64,000 bases of DNA from Actinoallomurus sp963850195 (GTDB lineage Bacteria > Actinomycetota > Actinomycetes > Streptosporangiales > Streptosporangiaceae): NCBI GenBank assembly GCA_963850195.1, contig CAWKKD010000006.1:248001-312000 (forward strand), in the 5' to 3' direction. Each line of letters starts with the position of its first letter. The first letter of the stretch is position 1. The position numbers and the translations under genes are program-made. The notes beneath the pieces are model-generated. The model did not search any database. It was given only the letters and a program-made list of their open reading frames with translations, and was not told where the DNA came from. This document shows positions 17,114-25,825 of this stretch, in pieces.

Positions 17114-18047
17114 GGCTGACCCTCGTACCCCGGAGCGAGTGTGCCGGGTGGGTGCTCCGGGGCCGAGGGAGTCAGGCGTACCGCGTCCGATGGGCCGGGT
17201 GACGCCGACTCGGCGGCGTCCCCGGCCGATCGGCGAACCGGTTCTCCAGGCACGTGTGGGGCGTCGAAACGTCGTAGAAACTGACGGAACGGACGACGTT
17301 GACACCGCGCGTACCCACGAGTTGGGGACCGCCCCCACGGCAGGCGGGCGCGTTCACCCGCGGCTCTCCGTAGGGACGGCCCTCCCACCCACCGGCCCGC
17401 GAGGATGCCGGGCGCCCGTGTCGTCAGTGACGGCGGCGACGGCATGCGGGGAGGGAGGACGCGCCGGACCGAGTCCGGGCAGGACGGAGGAGGCGAAGGC
17501 CGGCGCGGGGAAGGCACCGGAATGCTCGCCGGTGGCCTCGCCCTACCCGCACCCGGGCGCGATCCACGGGACGCCCGGAACCGGCATTCCCTCATCTCCG
17601 CCACGGCCCGGACCTTCGGGTGAGCCGCCGGGGCCACGACCCGCGACGTCGGCTCCCCCATCTCCGGGCGCGATCCATGAAACGTCGTGCGTATCACCGA
17701 GGTGATCTGTGGCGTCCGAGACCTGTGGGACCAGGGCGCCGCCAGGCGCGTCCGGAGGGGAAGGGGTTCCCCGGACGGACCTGGCGACCGGACGGACGGC
17801 GAGCCGGTCCCGAGCCTGCTCCTGGCCCCTGGAGACCGGCCGGTCCTGAGCGGAGACATGGACCGGCCGGCCGTCCCTGGGTCGGCTCGTCGGAACGCCG
17901 CCTGCCGCTTGGATGCGGCCCGGATCTCGGCGTATACATTCGCGGCCACGCTCCCGGTCTACCGTCGAATGGCACTAAAACGGACCATATTCACGAATCG
18001 TTAACCCCCTCGGACATAGGCGATTTGGGGTCGGATACCGTACGAGT
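17114..18047. other. 934-base stretch without a credible gene
   Basis: Open frames on both strands here are Arg/Pro/Ser-rich shadows with no recognisable domain. A 9-bp inverted repeat with a 17-base loop (17128-17136/17154-17162) just after the MDMPI-type gene could end its transcript. A 21-base sequence CCGGGCGCGATCCAYGRRACG occurs twice (17553-17573 and 17664-17684). The last 100 bases turn AT-rich before the LysR start and probably hold its promoter. The stretch may be a decayed gene or a regulatory or RNA-coding region. Confidence 0.5.
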
Positions 18048-18974
18048 GTGGAACTGCGTCAGTTGGCGTCGTTTCTCGCGGTCGTCGAGGAAGGGCAGTT
18101 CGCACGTGCCGCGGCCCGGCTCTTCCTGTCGCCCCCCGCGGTGACAGGGCACATCAACCGGCTTGAACGCGACCTGGGGGTCAAGCTCCTGGAACGCTCG
18201 CCGGTCGGGCCGACCGCCGCGGGCGTACGGCTCCTGCCCCACGCAAGGGCCATGCTCGCCGCCGCGGACGCCGCCTCGGACGCCGTGACGGACCTGCGCT
18301 CCGACGGTTACCTGCCGCTACGCGTCGGTGTGATGGCACCCGGCTCGGCCGAGCTGACCCCTGCCATCCTGCGGGCCTTCCACAACGCGCAGCCGGACAC
18401 CCGGCTAACCGTCGAGAGCCTGAACTTCACCGAGCACGTCTCGGCCCTGGCCGAGCACCGGGTCGACATCGCCTTCGTACGCCCGCCTCCCACCGACGAG
18501 CGCATCGCCGTGGACGTGCTCACCATCGAGCCACGGATCCTGATCGTGCCCTCGTCCGGGCCGTTCGCCGAGGCGGACACGGTGCGGCTCGCCGACGTCC
18601 TCGACCTGCCCTACGTCTCGGTTCCCGAGACGACCCCGCAGCTGTTCACCGACTATCTCTACTTCACCGAGGCGCGCAACGGGGTCTCGCCCCGCTACGG
18701 GCTGGACCGGACGACGACCATCCAGGACGTGCTGACCAGCGTCGCCGCCGGCCGGGGTACGGGCGCGGCGCTGTACTCCTTCGGCCGGATCTACCACTGG
18801 CCCGGCATCCACTTCATACCGATCGTCGACGCGCCCTGGGAGCGGACCGCGCTCGCGACCCGCAGCAACGACACGCGGCCCGAGGTGCAGGCGTTCCGCG
18901 CACTGGCGGCGGCACTCGCGCGAGACGTCGGCCCCGCGCTCGTGCCGGTGCCCGACCTGGGCCCGATCCCGTGA
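18048..18974 (+). CDS. LysR family transcriptional regulator
   Basis: 308-residue one-component regulator. The N-terminal winged helix-turn-helix (residues 1-60; ELRQLASFLAVVEEGQFARAA) is followed by a periplasmic-binding-type effector domain from about residue 90. The GTG at 18048 is the first codon giving the canonical LysR opening VELRQLASFLAV, so it is the likely start. No target operon is adjacent in divergent orientation: the upstream neighbour is the gene-free stretch and the downstream gene is convergent. Effector unknown. Confidence 0.9.
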   Translation: MELRQLASFLAVVEEGQFARAAARLFLSPPAVTGHINRLERDLGVKLLERSPVGPTAAGVRLLPHARAMLAAADAASDAVTDLRSDGYLPLRVGVMAPGSAELTPAILRAFHNAQPDTRLTVESLNFTEHVSALAEHRVDIAFVRPPPTDERIAVDVLTIEPRILIVPSSGPFAEADTVRLADVLDLPYVSVPETTPQLFTDYLYFTEARNGVSPRYGLDRTTTIQDVLTSVAAGRGTGAALYSFGRIYHWPGIHFIPIVDAPWERTALATRSNDTRPEVQAFRALAAALARDVGPALVPVPDLGPIP

Positions 18975-18980
18975 CCCGCC

Positions 18981-19556
18981 CTAGCGCAGCAGCTCGGCCA
19001 GGGCCCGGAAGGCCTTGCCCCGATGGCTGATCGCGTCCTTGACGTCCGGCGGCATCTCCGCCGTGGTGCGGGTCTCGCCCGCTGGGACGAAGATCGGGTC
19101 GTACCCGAAGCCGTGCGTGCCGCGCGGGGCGGTGGTCACGTGGCCCTCGAGGATGCCCTCGACGGCCTCCTCACGCCCCGACGGCCACGCGACCGCGGCC
19201 ACGCAGACGAACTGGCCGCCGCGGTGCTCAGGGGCGACGTCGGAGAGCTGGCCGAGGACGAGGTCGAGGTTGGCCTGGTCGTCGCCGTGCCGACCGGCCC
19301 AGCGGGCCGAGAAGATCCCCGGCATGCCGTTCAGCGCGTCGACGCACAGGCCGGAGTCGTCGGCGACGGCGGGCAGCCCGGTGTGCGCGGCGATCGCGCG
19401 CGCCTTGAGCAGGGCGTTTCCGGTGAACGTCAGCTCCGTCTCGGGCACGTCCGGCGCGTCGGGGAAATCCTCCAGACCGACCACGTCGACGCCGTCGAGG
19501 ATGCGGCGCAGCTCGACGATCTTTCCCGCGTTGCGGGTGGCGAGTACGAGCTTCAC
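18981..19556 (-). CDS. rdgB: RdgB/HAM1 non-canonical purine NTP pyrophosphatase
   Basis: 191-residue house-cleaning enzyme hydrolysing dITP, XTP and ITP to monophosphates. Family signatures are LATRNAGKIVELRRIL at the N-terminus, DDSGLCVDAL, the P-loop-like GIFSARWAGRHGDD and HGFGYDPIFVP. The last residues SHRGKAFRALAELL are also conserved. The start overlaps the rph stop by four bases, an arrangement kept in many actinobacteria. Confidence 0.95.
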   Translation of the reverse strand: MKLVLATRNAGKIVELRRILDGVDVVGLEDFPDAPDVPETELTFTGNALLKARAIAAHTGLPAVADDSGLCVDALNGMPGIFSARWAGRHGDDQANLDLVLGQLSDVAPEHRGGQFVCVAAVAWPSGREEAVEGILEGHVTTAPRGTHGFGYDPIFVPAGETRTTAEMPPDVKDAISHRGKAFRALAELLR

Positions 19557-20272
19557 GCCTCGAGTGCCTTCTGCTGGAGGAGGGTCAGCTCGGCGCAGCC
19601 CGCGACGGCCAGGTCGAGCAGCGCGTCGAGCTCGGCGCGGTCGAACGTCTGCTGCTCGGCGGTGCCCTGGACCTCGACGAACTTGCCGTCACCCATGCAC
19701 ACGACGTTCATGTCGGTGTTGGCCGCGCCGTCCTCTTCGTAGCAGAGGTCGAGCCGGGGCTCACCGTCGATGATGCCGACGCTGACGGCCGCGACCGAGC
19801 CGAGGAGCGGGTTCGACTTGATCAGCTTCTTCTCGCGCATCCAGCCCACCGCGTCGGCCAGGGCGACGTACGCCCCGGTGATCGCGGCCGTACGGGTGCC
19901 GCCGTCCGCCTCGAGCACGTCGCAGTCGAGCAGGATGCTGTTCTCGCCGAGCGCCTTGTAGTCGACGCATGCCCGCAGCGACCGCCCGACGAGACGTGAG
20001 ATCTCGTGCGTACGGCCGCCGATCTTGCCGCGGACCGACTCACGGTCGTTGCGGGTGTTGGTCGCGCGGGGCAGCATCGAGTACTCCGCGGTCACCCAGC
20101 CGAGCCCGGAGTCACGGCGCCAGCGAGGCACCGAGGTCTGTACGGTGGCGGCGCAGAGCACGCGAGTGCCGCCGAACTCCACCAGCACCGAGCCCTCCGC
20201 GTGGGAGAGCCAGCCGCGCTGGATGCGGACGGGACGAAGCTGATCGGCGAGGCGATCGTCGGGACGGGCCAT
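19553..20272 (-). CDS. rph: Ribonuclease PH
   Basis: 239-residue phosphorolytic 3'-5' exoribonuclease that trims tRNA 3' ends. Diagnostic stretches are RPVRIQRGWLSHAEGSVLVEFG, VTAEYSMLPRATNTRNDRES, GRSLRACVDY and LDCDVLEADGGTRTAAI; the motif GRSLRA includes the Arg that binds phosphate. Full length for the family. It is the third gene from the end of the murI-MBL-rph-rdgB block. Confidence 0.96.
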   Translation of the reverse strand: MARPDDRLADQLRPVRIQRGWLSHAEGSVLVEFGGTRVLCAATVQTSVPRWRRDSGLGWVTAEYSMLPRATNTRNDRESVRGKIGGRTHEISRLVGRSLRACVDYKALGENSILLDCDVLEADGGTRTAAITGAYVALADAVGWMREKKLIKSNPLLGSVAAVSVGIIDGEPRLDLCYEEDGAANTDMNVVCMGDGKFVEVQGTAEQQTFDRAELDALLDLAVAGCAELTLLQQKALEA

Positions 20273-20312
20273 GCGGCCAACCCTATCGAGACCGCACCGC
20301 CCGCCGTGCTCG

Positions 20313-21062
20313 TCACACCTCGTAGACCGCTCCCTGGTAGGCGAGCTCGATCGGCCCCTCGTAGCCGCTGGCCTTCGCCTGCGCCAGCGTGGTCTCCGGG
20401 TCGTTCCAGGGCACCAGATGGGTGAGGATCAGCCGCGCCACACCGGCACGGGCGGCGTGTTCGCCCGCCTGCCGCGCGGTGAGGTGCAGGTCGACGGGCA
20501 GGCCCGGCTTGTCGAGGAAGGACGCCTCGGCCAGCATCAGGTCGACGCCGCGTGCCAGGTCGACCAGCGCCTCGCACTCCCCCGTGTCACCGGAGTACGC
20601 GATGGAGGACCCGCCGTGCTCGACGCGGAACGCGTACGCCTCGACCGGATGGCTCATCGGCGCGGCCGTGACCGTGAACGGCCCGACCTCGAACGTTCCG
20701 CTCGTCACGGTGTGGAAGTCGAACGCCTCGGACATGCCGGGATCCGGGTCGAGGTCGTAGGCGCGCGCCATCCGCGCCGCCACGCCCTCGGGCCCGTACA
20801 CCGGGATCTTCGGTTTCAGCCCGCTGGGCGCGTAGCGCCGCGCCACCCAGTAGCCGCACAGATCGAGGCAGTGATCGGCGTGCAGATGGGTGAAGGCGAT
20901 CGCGTTGACGTCGTACAGCCCGATATGTCGTTGCAGGGCACCGAGCGCTCCGTTGCCCAGGTCGAGCAGCAGGGCGAAGCCCTCCGCCTCGACCAGGTAG
21001 CAGGAGGCGGGACTGTCCGGGCCCGGAAAGCTCCCCGAACAGCCGATCACGGTGATTCGCAC
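20313..21062 (-). CDS. MBL-fold metal-dependent hydrolase (Rv1339-like)
   Basis: 249-residue metallo-beta-lactamase-fold protein with the metal-binding motif THLHADH (residues about 58-64) and further conserved acidic and His residues (YSGDTGEC, LILTHLVPW). The context between murI and rph corresponds to M. tuberculosis Rv1339, an atypical class II cAMP phosphodiesterase; the same role is plausible here but rests on synteny. Cytoplasmic. Confidence 0.85.
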   Translation of the reverse strand: MRITVIGCSGSFPGPDSPASCYLVEAEGFALLLDLGNGALGALQRHIGLYDVNAIAFTHLHADHCLDLCGYWVARRYAPSGLKPKIPVYGPEGVAARMARAYDLDPDPGMSEAFDFHTVTSGTFEVGPFTVTAAPMSHPVEAYAFRVEHGGSSIAYSGDTGECEALVDLARGVDLMLAEASFLDKPGLPVDLHLTARQAGEHAARAGVARLILTHLVPWNDPETTLAQAKASGYEGPIELAYQGAVYEV

Positions 21063-21153
21063 GTGCCGACCTCCTCAGACCGTCCACCGGCCGGACTGGC
21101 GGTTTCTCGCATCGTCCACCTGGATCGACGCTCCCTTTCGATCAAACCGTCGT

Positions 21154-21969
21154 TCATGCCATGAACGGGATGTCGACGGACACGGATTCGACGAGCCCGA
21201 TCTCCGGGCCCAGGAAGCGGCGGCCGAGTGCGCCGAACGGTGCGGGATCCCCGGTCGCGCGGAATCGATGCCGTGGTTCCGTGGATCCCTCCGCGCGGGC
21301 CAGCCTGCGGTCGTGCAGGACGCGGAAGACGTCCTTGGCCGTCTCGTCCGCGCTCGACACGAGCGTCACCCCGTCGCCGGTCACGTACGAGATCGCGCCG
21401 GCCAGCAAGGGGTAATGCGTGCAGCCGAGGATGAGCGTGTCGCAGCCCACCTCGAGAATCGGCTCCAGATAGCCGCGTGCGACGCTGAGAAGTTCGTCGT
21501 CCATCGTGATGCCCCGCTCCACAAAGTCCACAAAACGCGGACAGGCAACACTTGTCAGTGTCACATGAGGCGCAGCGGCGAACGCATCCTCATACGCACG
21601 ACTCGTCACGGTCGCCCGCGTGGCTATCAGGCCTACCCGCCCGGTGGTGCTCGCGCTCACGGCGGCGCGTACGGCGGGCTGGATGACCTCGACGACCGGG
21701 ACCGCATAGCGTTCGCGCGCGTCGCGCAGGACCGCCGAGCTGGCGCTGTTGCAGGCGATGACGAGCATCTTCACGCCCTCCTCGACCAGGTGGTCCAGCA
21801 CCTTGAGGGCGTGCGCGCGTACTTCCGCGATCGGTTTCGGTCCGTACGGAAAGCGCGCGGTGTCCGCGACGTAAAGGATTGGCTCGTTCGGCAGCTGGTC
21901 GAGGATCGCGCGTGCGACGGTCAGGCCGCCGACGCCGCTGTCGAAGATCCCGATAGGCGAGTCAGACAT
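21154..21969 (-). CDS. murI: Glutamate racemase
   Basis: 271-residue cofactor-independent racemase making D-glutamate for peptidoglycan. Both catalytic cysteines are in their motifs: VIACNSAS (first) and LGCTHYPLL (second). The opening IGIFDSGVGGLTVARAI and LYVADTARFPYGPK are also typical. The gene keeps the actinobacterial order murI-MBL-rph-rdgB. Confidence 0.96.
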   Translation of the reverse strand: MSDSPIGIFDSGVGGLTVARAILDQLPNEPILYVADTARFPYGPKPIAEVRAHALKVLDHLVEEGVKMLVIACNSASSAVLRDARERYAVPVVEVIQPAVRAAVSASTTGRVGLIATRATVTSRAYEDAFAAAPHVTLTSVACPRFVDFVERGITMDDELLSVARGYLEPILEVGCDTLILGCTHYPLLAGAISYVTGDGVTLVSSADETAKDVFRVLHDRRLARAEGSTEPRHRFRATGDPAPFGALGRRFLGPEIGLVESVSVDIPFMA

Positions 21970-22046
21970 GATCCGAACAGGCTAAGAGACGCATGCCCTC
22001 ACGTGGGGTGAATGCGCCCCACGTCACACCGTGTCTCTCGGCGGGA

Positions 22047-22844
22047 TCAGCGCGGTTTGCGCCCCACTCGGGCGATCTGGCGGCCCTGCGCGACGAGCCG
22101 GCCCTCCGAGTCGCGGACCTCGACCTCCTCGTCGAACCAGCCGTCGCTGACCAGCCGGCCGCTGCCGTACAGGGCCAGCCAGCCCGGCGCGGGCTCCGCC
22201 CGCATGTGCCAGGTCAGCTCGACGGTGGGCGCCCAGCCGTCCGCGCCGGTGTTGAGGGCGACCGGCGGCAGCGCGTCGACGGCCAGCGCGAGCAGCACGG
22301 CATCGGGCTCGTACGGCTCCCGCAGCCGGAAATGGGCCCGCATCTCGGGTACGCCGCTGGGCCGACCGTCGAGCCAGCCCATGGTCGCCGGGTCGTAACG
22401 CATGTCGACCTGCGCGGCGAAGCCCTCCGCCGACGCCGGGTCGCCGAAGCCGACGCAGTCGCCGATCGGCGGCAGCGGCGCGGGCTCGGCGACGTAGACC
22501 GGCTTGGCGTCACCGTCCAGCGTGCCGCTGGTGATCAGCGCCTCGACCACCGGCCGGTCCTTCTGCACCAGCGTGACGCGCGCGACATCGGTGGTACGCC
22601 CGGACTTGCGCGGCTCGACCCACACCTCCGCGGGCCCGGGCTGGGCCACGCGGAGGAAGCTGGTCGCGGTCGCGACCGGATGCGGATGCGCCGAGGCGTC
22701 GAGCGCCGCTCGAGCCAGCACGGCCATCAGATAGCCGCCGTTGAGCGCCTCCCTGAACCCGTAGTCGGGATCCAGTACGGCGGAGTAACGCCCCTCGCCG
22801 ACCCTCCGCACGGCCGTGGCCTCGTGGAAGCCGCCCATGTTCAC
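22047..22844 (-). CDS. Acyl-CoA thioesterase family protein, double hotdog
   Basis: 265 residues resembling TesB-like acyl-CoA thioesterases with two hotdog halves. The first has FREALNGGYLMAVLARAAL and TSFLRVAQPGPAEVWVEP; the second has VELTWHMRAEPAPGWLAL and a DSEGRLVAQGRQIARVG end. Start either GTG at 22844 or ATG at 22838. It stands where M. tuberculosis has a rhomboid protease gene in the otherwise similar block. Substrate unknown. Confidence 0.8.
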   Translation of the reverse strand: MNMGGFHEATAVRRVGEGRYSAVLDPDYGFREALNGGYLMAVLARAALDASAHPHPVATATSFLRVAQPGPAEVWVEPRKSGRTTDVARVTLVQKDRPVVEALITSGTLDGDAKPVYVAEPAPLPPIGDCVGFGDPASAEGFAAQVDMRYDPATMGWLDGRPSGVPEMRAHFRLREPYEPDAVLLALAVDALPPVALNTGADGWAPTVELTWHMRAEPAPGWLALYGSGRLVSDGWFDEEVEVRDSEGRLVAQGRQIARVGRKPR

Positions 22845-22910
22845 CCCGCCACCCGGTCAACTCGAATCAGATTCGGAATGCACCCTACCTCCGCCGGGTG
22901 ACGGAATGCC

Positions 22911-23858
22911 CTAGGCCCAGAGTTGGCCTTCGAGGCGCTGTTCGGCCTCGTCGAGGGTGCCCTCGTACGCGCCGGTGGACAGGTACTTCCAGCCACCGTC
23001 GGCGACGACGAAGGCGACGTCGGCGCGCTCGCCGGCCTTGACCGCCTTGGCGGCCATGCCGAGGGCTGCGTGCAGGGCGCAGCCGGTCGAGATGCCGGCG
23101 AAGATCCCTTCGCGCGAGAGCAGCTCGCGTGTGCGGCGCAGGGCGTCTTCGGAGGTCACCGAGTAGCGCGTGGTCAGCACCGACTCGTCGTACAGCTCGG
23201 GCACGAAGCCCTCGTCGATGTTGCGCAGGCCGTACACCAGTTCGCCGTACCTCGGCTCGGCCGCCACGATCGCGACGCCCGGGACCTGTTCGCGCAGGTA
23301 GCGGCCGACGCCCATGAGGGTCCCGGTGGTGCCGAGCCCCGCGACGAAATGGGTGATCGACGGCAGGTCCGCCAGGATCTCCGGGCCGGTCGTCTCGTAG
23401 TGCGAGCGGGCGTTGGCCTCGTTGCCGTACTGGTAGAGCATCACCCAGTCCGGGTTCTCCTCGGCCAGGCCCTTGGCGACGCGTACGGCCTCGTTGGATC
23501 CGCCGGCCGCGGGCGAGGAGATGATCCGCGCGCCCCACATCTCGAGGAGCTGCCGGCGTTCGGACGAGGTGTTCTCCGGCATCACGCAGACGATGTCGTA
23601 GCCGCGCAGCCGCGCGACCATCGCCAGCGAGATGCCGGTGTTGCCGGACGTGGGCTCCAGGATCGTGCAGCCCGGGCTCAGCCGGCCTTCCTTCTCCGCC
23701 TTGTCGATCATCCAGAAGGCGGGGCGGTCCTTGACCGAGCCGGTCGGGTTGCGGTCCTCGAGCTTGGCCCACAGGCGTACGTCGGGCGACGGGGACAGGG
23801 CGGGCAGCCCGACCAGCGGCGTATGGCCGAGCGAGTCGAGGAGCGAGTCGAACCGCAC
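22911..23858 (-). CDS. cysM: PLP-dependent cysteine synthase CysM (O-phosphoserine type)
   Basis: 315-residue beta-substituting PLP enzyme. The PLP lysine lies in PTGSVKDRPA, followed by the Asn loop EPTSGNTGISLAM and the phosphate-binding GLGTTGTLMGVGR. In actinobacteria with adjacent cysO and mec, CysM takes O-phosphoserine and the CysO thiocarboxylate to make CysO-cysteine. The GTG start lies one base after the cysO stop, so the pair is coupled. The substrate assignment is by context. Confidence 0.93.
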   Translation of the reverse strand: MRFDSLLDSLGHTPLVGLPALSPSPDVRLWAKLEDRNPTGSVKDRPAFWMIDKAEKEGRLSPGCTILEPTSGNTGISLAMVARLRGYDIVCVMPENTSSERRQLLEMWGARIISSPAAGGSNEAVRVAKGLAEENPDWVMLYQYGNEANARSHYETTGPEILADLPSITHFVAGLGTTGTLMGVGRYLREQVPGVAIVAAEPRYGELVYGLRNIDEGFVPELYDESVLTTRYSVTSEDALRRTRELLSREGIFAGISTGCALHAALGMAAKAVKAGERADVAFVVADGGWKYLSTGAYEGTLDEAEQRLEGQLWA

Positions 23859-23859
23859 G

Positions 23860-24132
23860 TCAGCCGCCTGCGACGGCCGGCAGCACGGTCACCGTGTCGC
23901 CGTCGGAGACCGAGGTCCCCAGCCCGCCGAGGAACCGTACGTCCTCGTCGTTGAGGTAGACGTTGACGAACCGGCGCAGGCCCTTGTCGTCGACCAGGCG
24001 TTCGCGCAGGCCGGGGTGGCGGGCCTCAAGGTCGGCGAACAGCTCGTCGAGCGTTGCGCCGCCGCCCTCGACGGCCTTCGCGCCGTCGGTGTAGTTGCGG
24101 AGGATGGTCGGAATGCGAACCTCGATCGCCAT
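23860..24132 (-). CDS. cysO: Sulfur carrier protein CysO (MoaD/ThiS family)
   Basis: 90-residue ubiquitin-like sulfur carrier ending in the required Gly-Gly (PAVAGG). Its C-terminus is thiocarboxylated, and CysM attaches phosphoserine-derived cysteine to it. The ATG at 24132 gives the standard opening MAIEVRIPTILRNYT; an AAGGAG lies somewhat far (about 12-16 bases) upstream. It is coupled to cysM, and separated from mec by a small ORF and about 250 untranslated bases. Confidence 0.94.
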   Translation of the reverse strand: MAIEVRIPTILRNYTDGAKAVEGGGATLDELFADLEARHPGLRERLVDDKGLRRFVNVYLNDEDVRFLGGLGTSVSDGDTVTVLPAVAGG

Positions 24133-24327
24133 GGCGATTTGTCTCCTTCGTCGAACGACCCCGGCACCGCACGGCAACACGGCGGAACGCTCGGGGATTC
24201 CAGGCCTCTCAGAAAAGGGCCGAGGGAGTGTCCGGTGGATCTTGGCCGTCGCGAGCGGTGTCCAGGTGGATGGCCCGCGAGGCGGAGGAGGAAGTCAGCC
24301 CGGTGTTGGCTGGCGACCGACGACAAC

Positions 24328-24342
24328 GCGGCGGGGCGCCGC
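24328..24342 (-). promoter_or_regulatory. Small GC hairpin in the mec-cysO gap
   Basis: A perfect 6-bp stem (GCGGCG/CGCCGC, 3-base loop) in the 250-base untranslated gap before cysO, downstream of the Cys-containing small ORF. It could be part of an attenuator. Evidence is limited to the inverted repeat and its place. Confidence 0.3.
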
Positions 24343-24383
24343 CTGGGCGACGCGCAGCAGGTTGAAGATCTGCCGGACGCCCC

Positions 24384-24473
24384 CTAGCGACAGTCGTAGA
24401 CCAGCTCGGCGCGGCAGTGGCCGAAGAGGAAGTTCTGCACTGGTGCGACGACGCGGGGGTGTCTCGCTGTCAT
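24384..24473 (-). CDS. Small Cys-containing ORF between mec and cysO, possible leader peptide
   Basis: 29-codon ORF starting ATG at 24473, with a well-spaced GTGAGG ribosome site, ending ...YDCR. It holds two Cys codons, TGC at position 20 and TGT at position 28, the second being the penultimate codon before the stop. It lies 14 bases after the mec stop. A GC-rich hairpin (24328-24342, GCGGCG/CGCCGC) follows about 40 bases beyond its stop. Position and Cys placement suggest an attenuating leader peptide for cysO-cysM; a short conserved protein cannot be excluded. Confidence 0.45.
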   Translation of the reverse strand: MTARHPRVVAPVQNFLFGHCRAELVYDCR

Positions 24474-24487
24474 CGTCCTCACGCGTA

Positions 24488-24904
24488 TCAGTTTACCGAG
24501 TCCACGACGGAGACCTCTTCCTCGGTCACGACGCCGTCGATGATCCGGTACGAGCGGAACTCCGTCTCGTCGTCCTCGCGGGTGGAGACCAGCACGTAGT
24601 GCGCGTTCGGCTCGGAGGCGTAGGAGATGTCGGTACGCGACGGGTAGGCCTCCGTCGCGGTGTGGGAGTGGTAGATCACGACGGGCTCCTCGTCGCGGTC
24701 GTCCATCCCCTTCCACACCTGGAACTGCTCCATCGAGTCGAACCGGTAGAAGGTGGGCGACCGCTCGGCGTTCGCCATCGCGATGAAACGGCTCGGGCGG
24801 TCCGATCCGGCCGCCCCGGCCACGACGCCGCACGCCTCGTCCGGGTGATCGGCGCGCGCGTGCGCGACGATCTGGTCAACGATGGACTGCTCGATCGTCA
24901 GCAT
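24488..24904 (-). CDS. mec: Mec+ JAMM metallopeptidase releasing cysteine from CysO
   Basis: 138-residue zinc hydrolase of the Mov34/MPN/PAD-1 family. The JAMM motif is complete: Glu23 in DEACGVVAG, then the H-x-H-x(10)-D run in YHSHTATEAYPSRTD. In actinobacteria Mec+ cleaves the CysO-cysteine adduct to free cysteine, completing the pathway with the neighbouring cysO and cysM. Cytoplasmic. No strong ribosome site precedes the ATG; expression may depend on the upstream DUF2017 gene, 34 bases away. Confidence 0.93.
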   Translation of the reverse strand: MLTIEQSIVDQIVAHARADHPDEACGVVAGAAGSDRPSRFIAMANAERSPTFYRFDSMEQFQVWKGMDDRDEEPVVIYHSHTATEAYPSRTDISYASEPNAHYVLVSTREDDETEFRSYRIIDGVVTEEEVSVVDSVN

Positions 24905-24938
24905 GCGAAAAAGGGTATCCAGCGCGCTCGGGAGGACC

Positions 24939-25475
24939 TCACCAGATCGCCTGGATGAGACTTTCCTGCAGGTAGGTGAGCCAGTCGTACGCCGCGAACC
25001 CGGCGTTGCGCGGGTCGCTCCAGTCGAAGTCCTGCATCTGCTCGAGCGTGTCCTCGGTGATGTCGAGGCGTACGCCGAGCGCGAGCCGGATGTCGTTGAG
25101 CGCGCGCAGCCAGGCCTGGGCCTGCTCGTCGTCGAGGACGACCTTGCCGCCGCCGCGAAGCGAGTCGATCACCATCTCGGCCGCCGCGCGCTTGCTATCG
25201 CGCAGCCCCGCCTCGGTGTAGCGGCGGAACTCCGCCGACGCCTCCGCGTCCTCCCGGTAGGCGTCCGGGAACAGCCGCGCCAGCGCCGGGTCGTCCGGAG
25301 GCGTGGTGTTGTCGGACAGTGCGAGGTCCGGCATGCCCTCGATGCCGTGCGACTCGGCGGGCTCACCGATCAGGTCGAGGAGCTGGCCGACGAGCGTGCG
25401 GATGACGGCGGCCTCCTCCGGCTCGACGTCGAGCCGTGCGCCGCCCCCGCGTGCCTTGGAGAATCCCGTGCTCAT
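24939..25475 (-). CDS. DUF2017 domain protein
   Basis: 178-residue helical protein of the actinobacterial DUF2017 family, nearly always encoded next to clpS. Visible features are EEAAVIRTLVGQLLDLIG near the start and a WLRALNDIRLALGVRLDI stretch near the end. The ATG at 25475 overlaps the clpS stop (ATGA); the longer reading upstream is a shadow of clpS. Function unknown, possibly linked to ClpS-directed proteolysis through this fixed neighbourhood. Confidence 0.9.
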   Translation of the reverse strand: MSTGFSKARGGGARLDVEPEEAAVIRTLVGQLLDLIGEPAESHGIEGMPDLALSDNTTPPDDPALARLFPDAYREDAEASAEFRRYTEAGLRDSKRAAAEMVIDSLRGGGKVVLDDEQAQAWLRALNDIRLALGVRLDITEDTLEQMQDFDWSDPRNAGFAAYDWLTYLQESLIQAIW

Positions 25476-25762
25476 ATGTCCTGTTTCACGGTCGCCCAGA
25501 GGCCGTAGGAGTGCAGGACCTCGCAGTCCCGTTCGACCTCCTCGCGCGTGCCGTTCGAGACGACCGCGCGGCCCTTGTGGTGGACGTCCAGCATGAGTCT
25601 TTCGGACTTGTGCTTCGAGTAGCCGAATACGGCCTGGAACACGTACGTCACGTAAGACATGAGGTTGATGGGATCGTTCCAGACGATCGCCACCCACGGA
25701 CGGTCGGCGCGTACGTCCCCGGCGGCGTCCGGCCGCTCGAGTTCGACGGGAGCCGTGGTCAC
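25472..25762 (-). CDS. clpS: ATP-dependent Clp protease adaptor ClpS
   Basis: 96-residue adaptor that delivers N-degron proteins to ClpAP/ClpCP. The conserved core WNDPINLMSYVTYVFQ and HHKGRAVVSNG are present; WNDPINLM forms part of the hydrophobic pocket for N-terminal residues. The GTG start has a GGAGG-type site. First gene of the clpS-DUF2017-mec-cysO-cysM run, divergent from pncB, so the 63-base gap at 25763-25825 must hold two promoters. Confidence 0.95.
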   Translation of the reverse strand: MTTAPVELERPDAAGDVRADRPWVAIVWNDPINLMSYVTYVFQAVFGYSKHKSERLMLDVHHKGRAVVSNGTREEVERDCEVLHSYGLWATVKQDI

Positions 25763-25825
25763 TGTCCTGCCTCCTTATGGGGCTGCCCGAACATCCTGCA
25801 CACAACACACCGTAATCTGCCACTC

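Noticed and set aside
17110..17949. 279-codon minus-strand frame in the gene-free stretch
   Set aside because: Very high in Ser, Pro and Arg, no ribosome site and no recognisable fold; more likely chance in GC-rich DNA.
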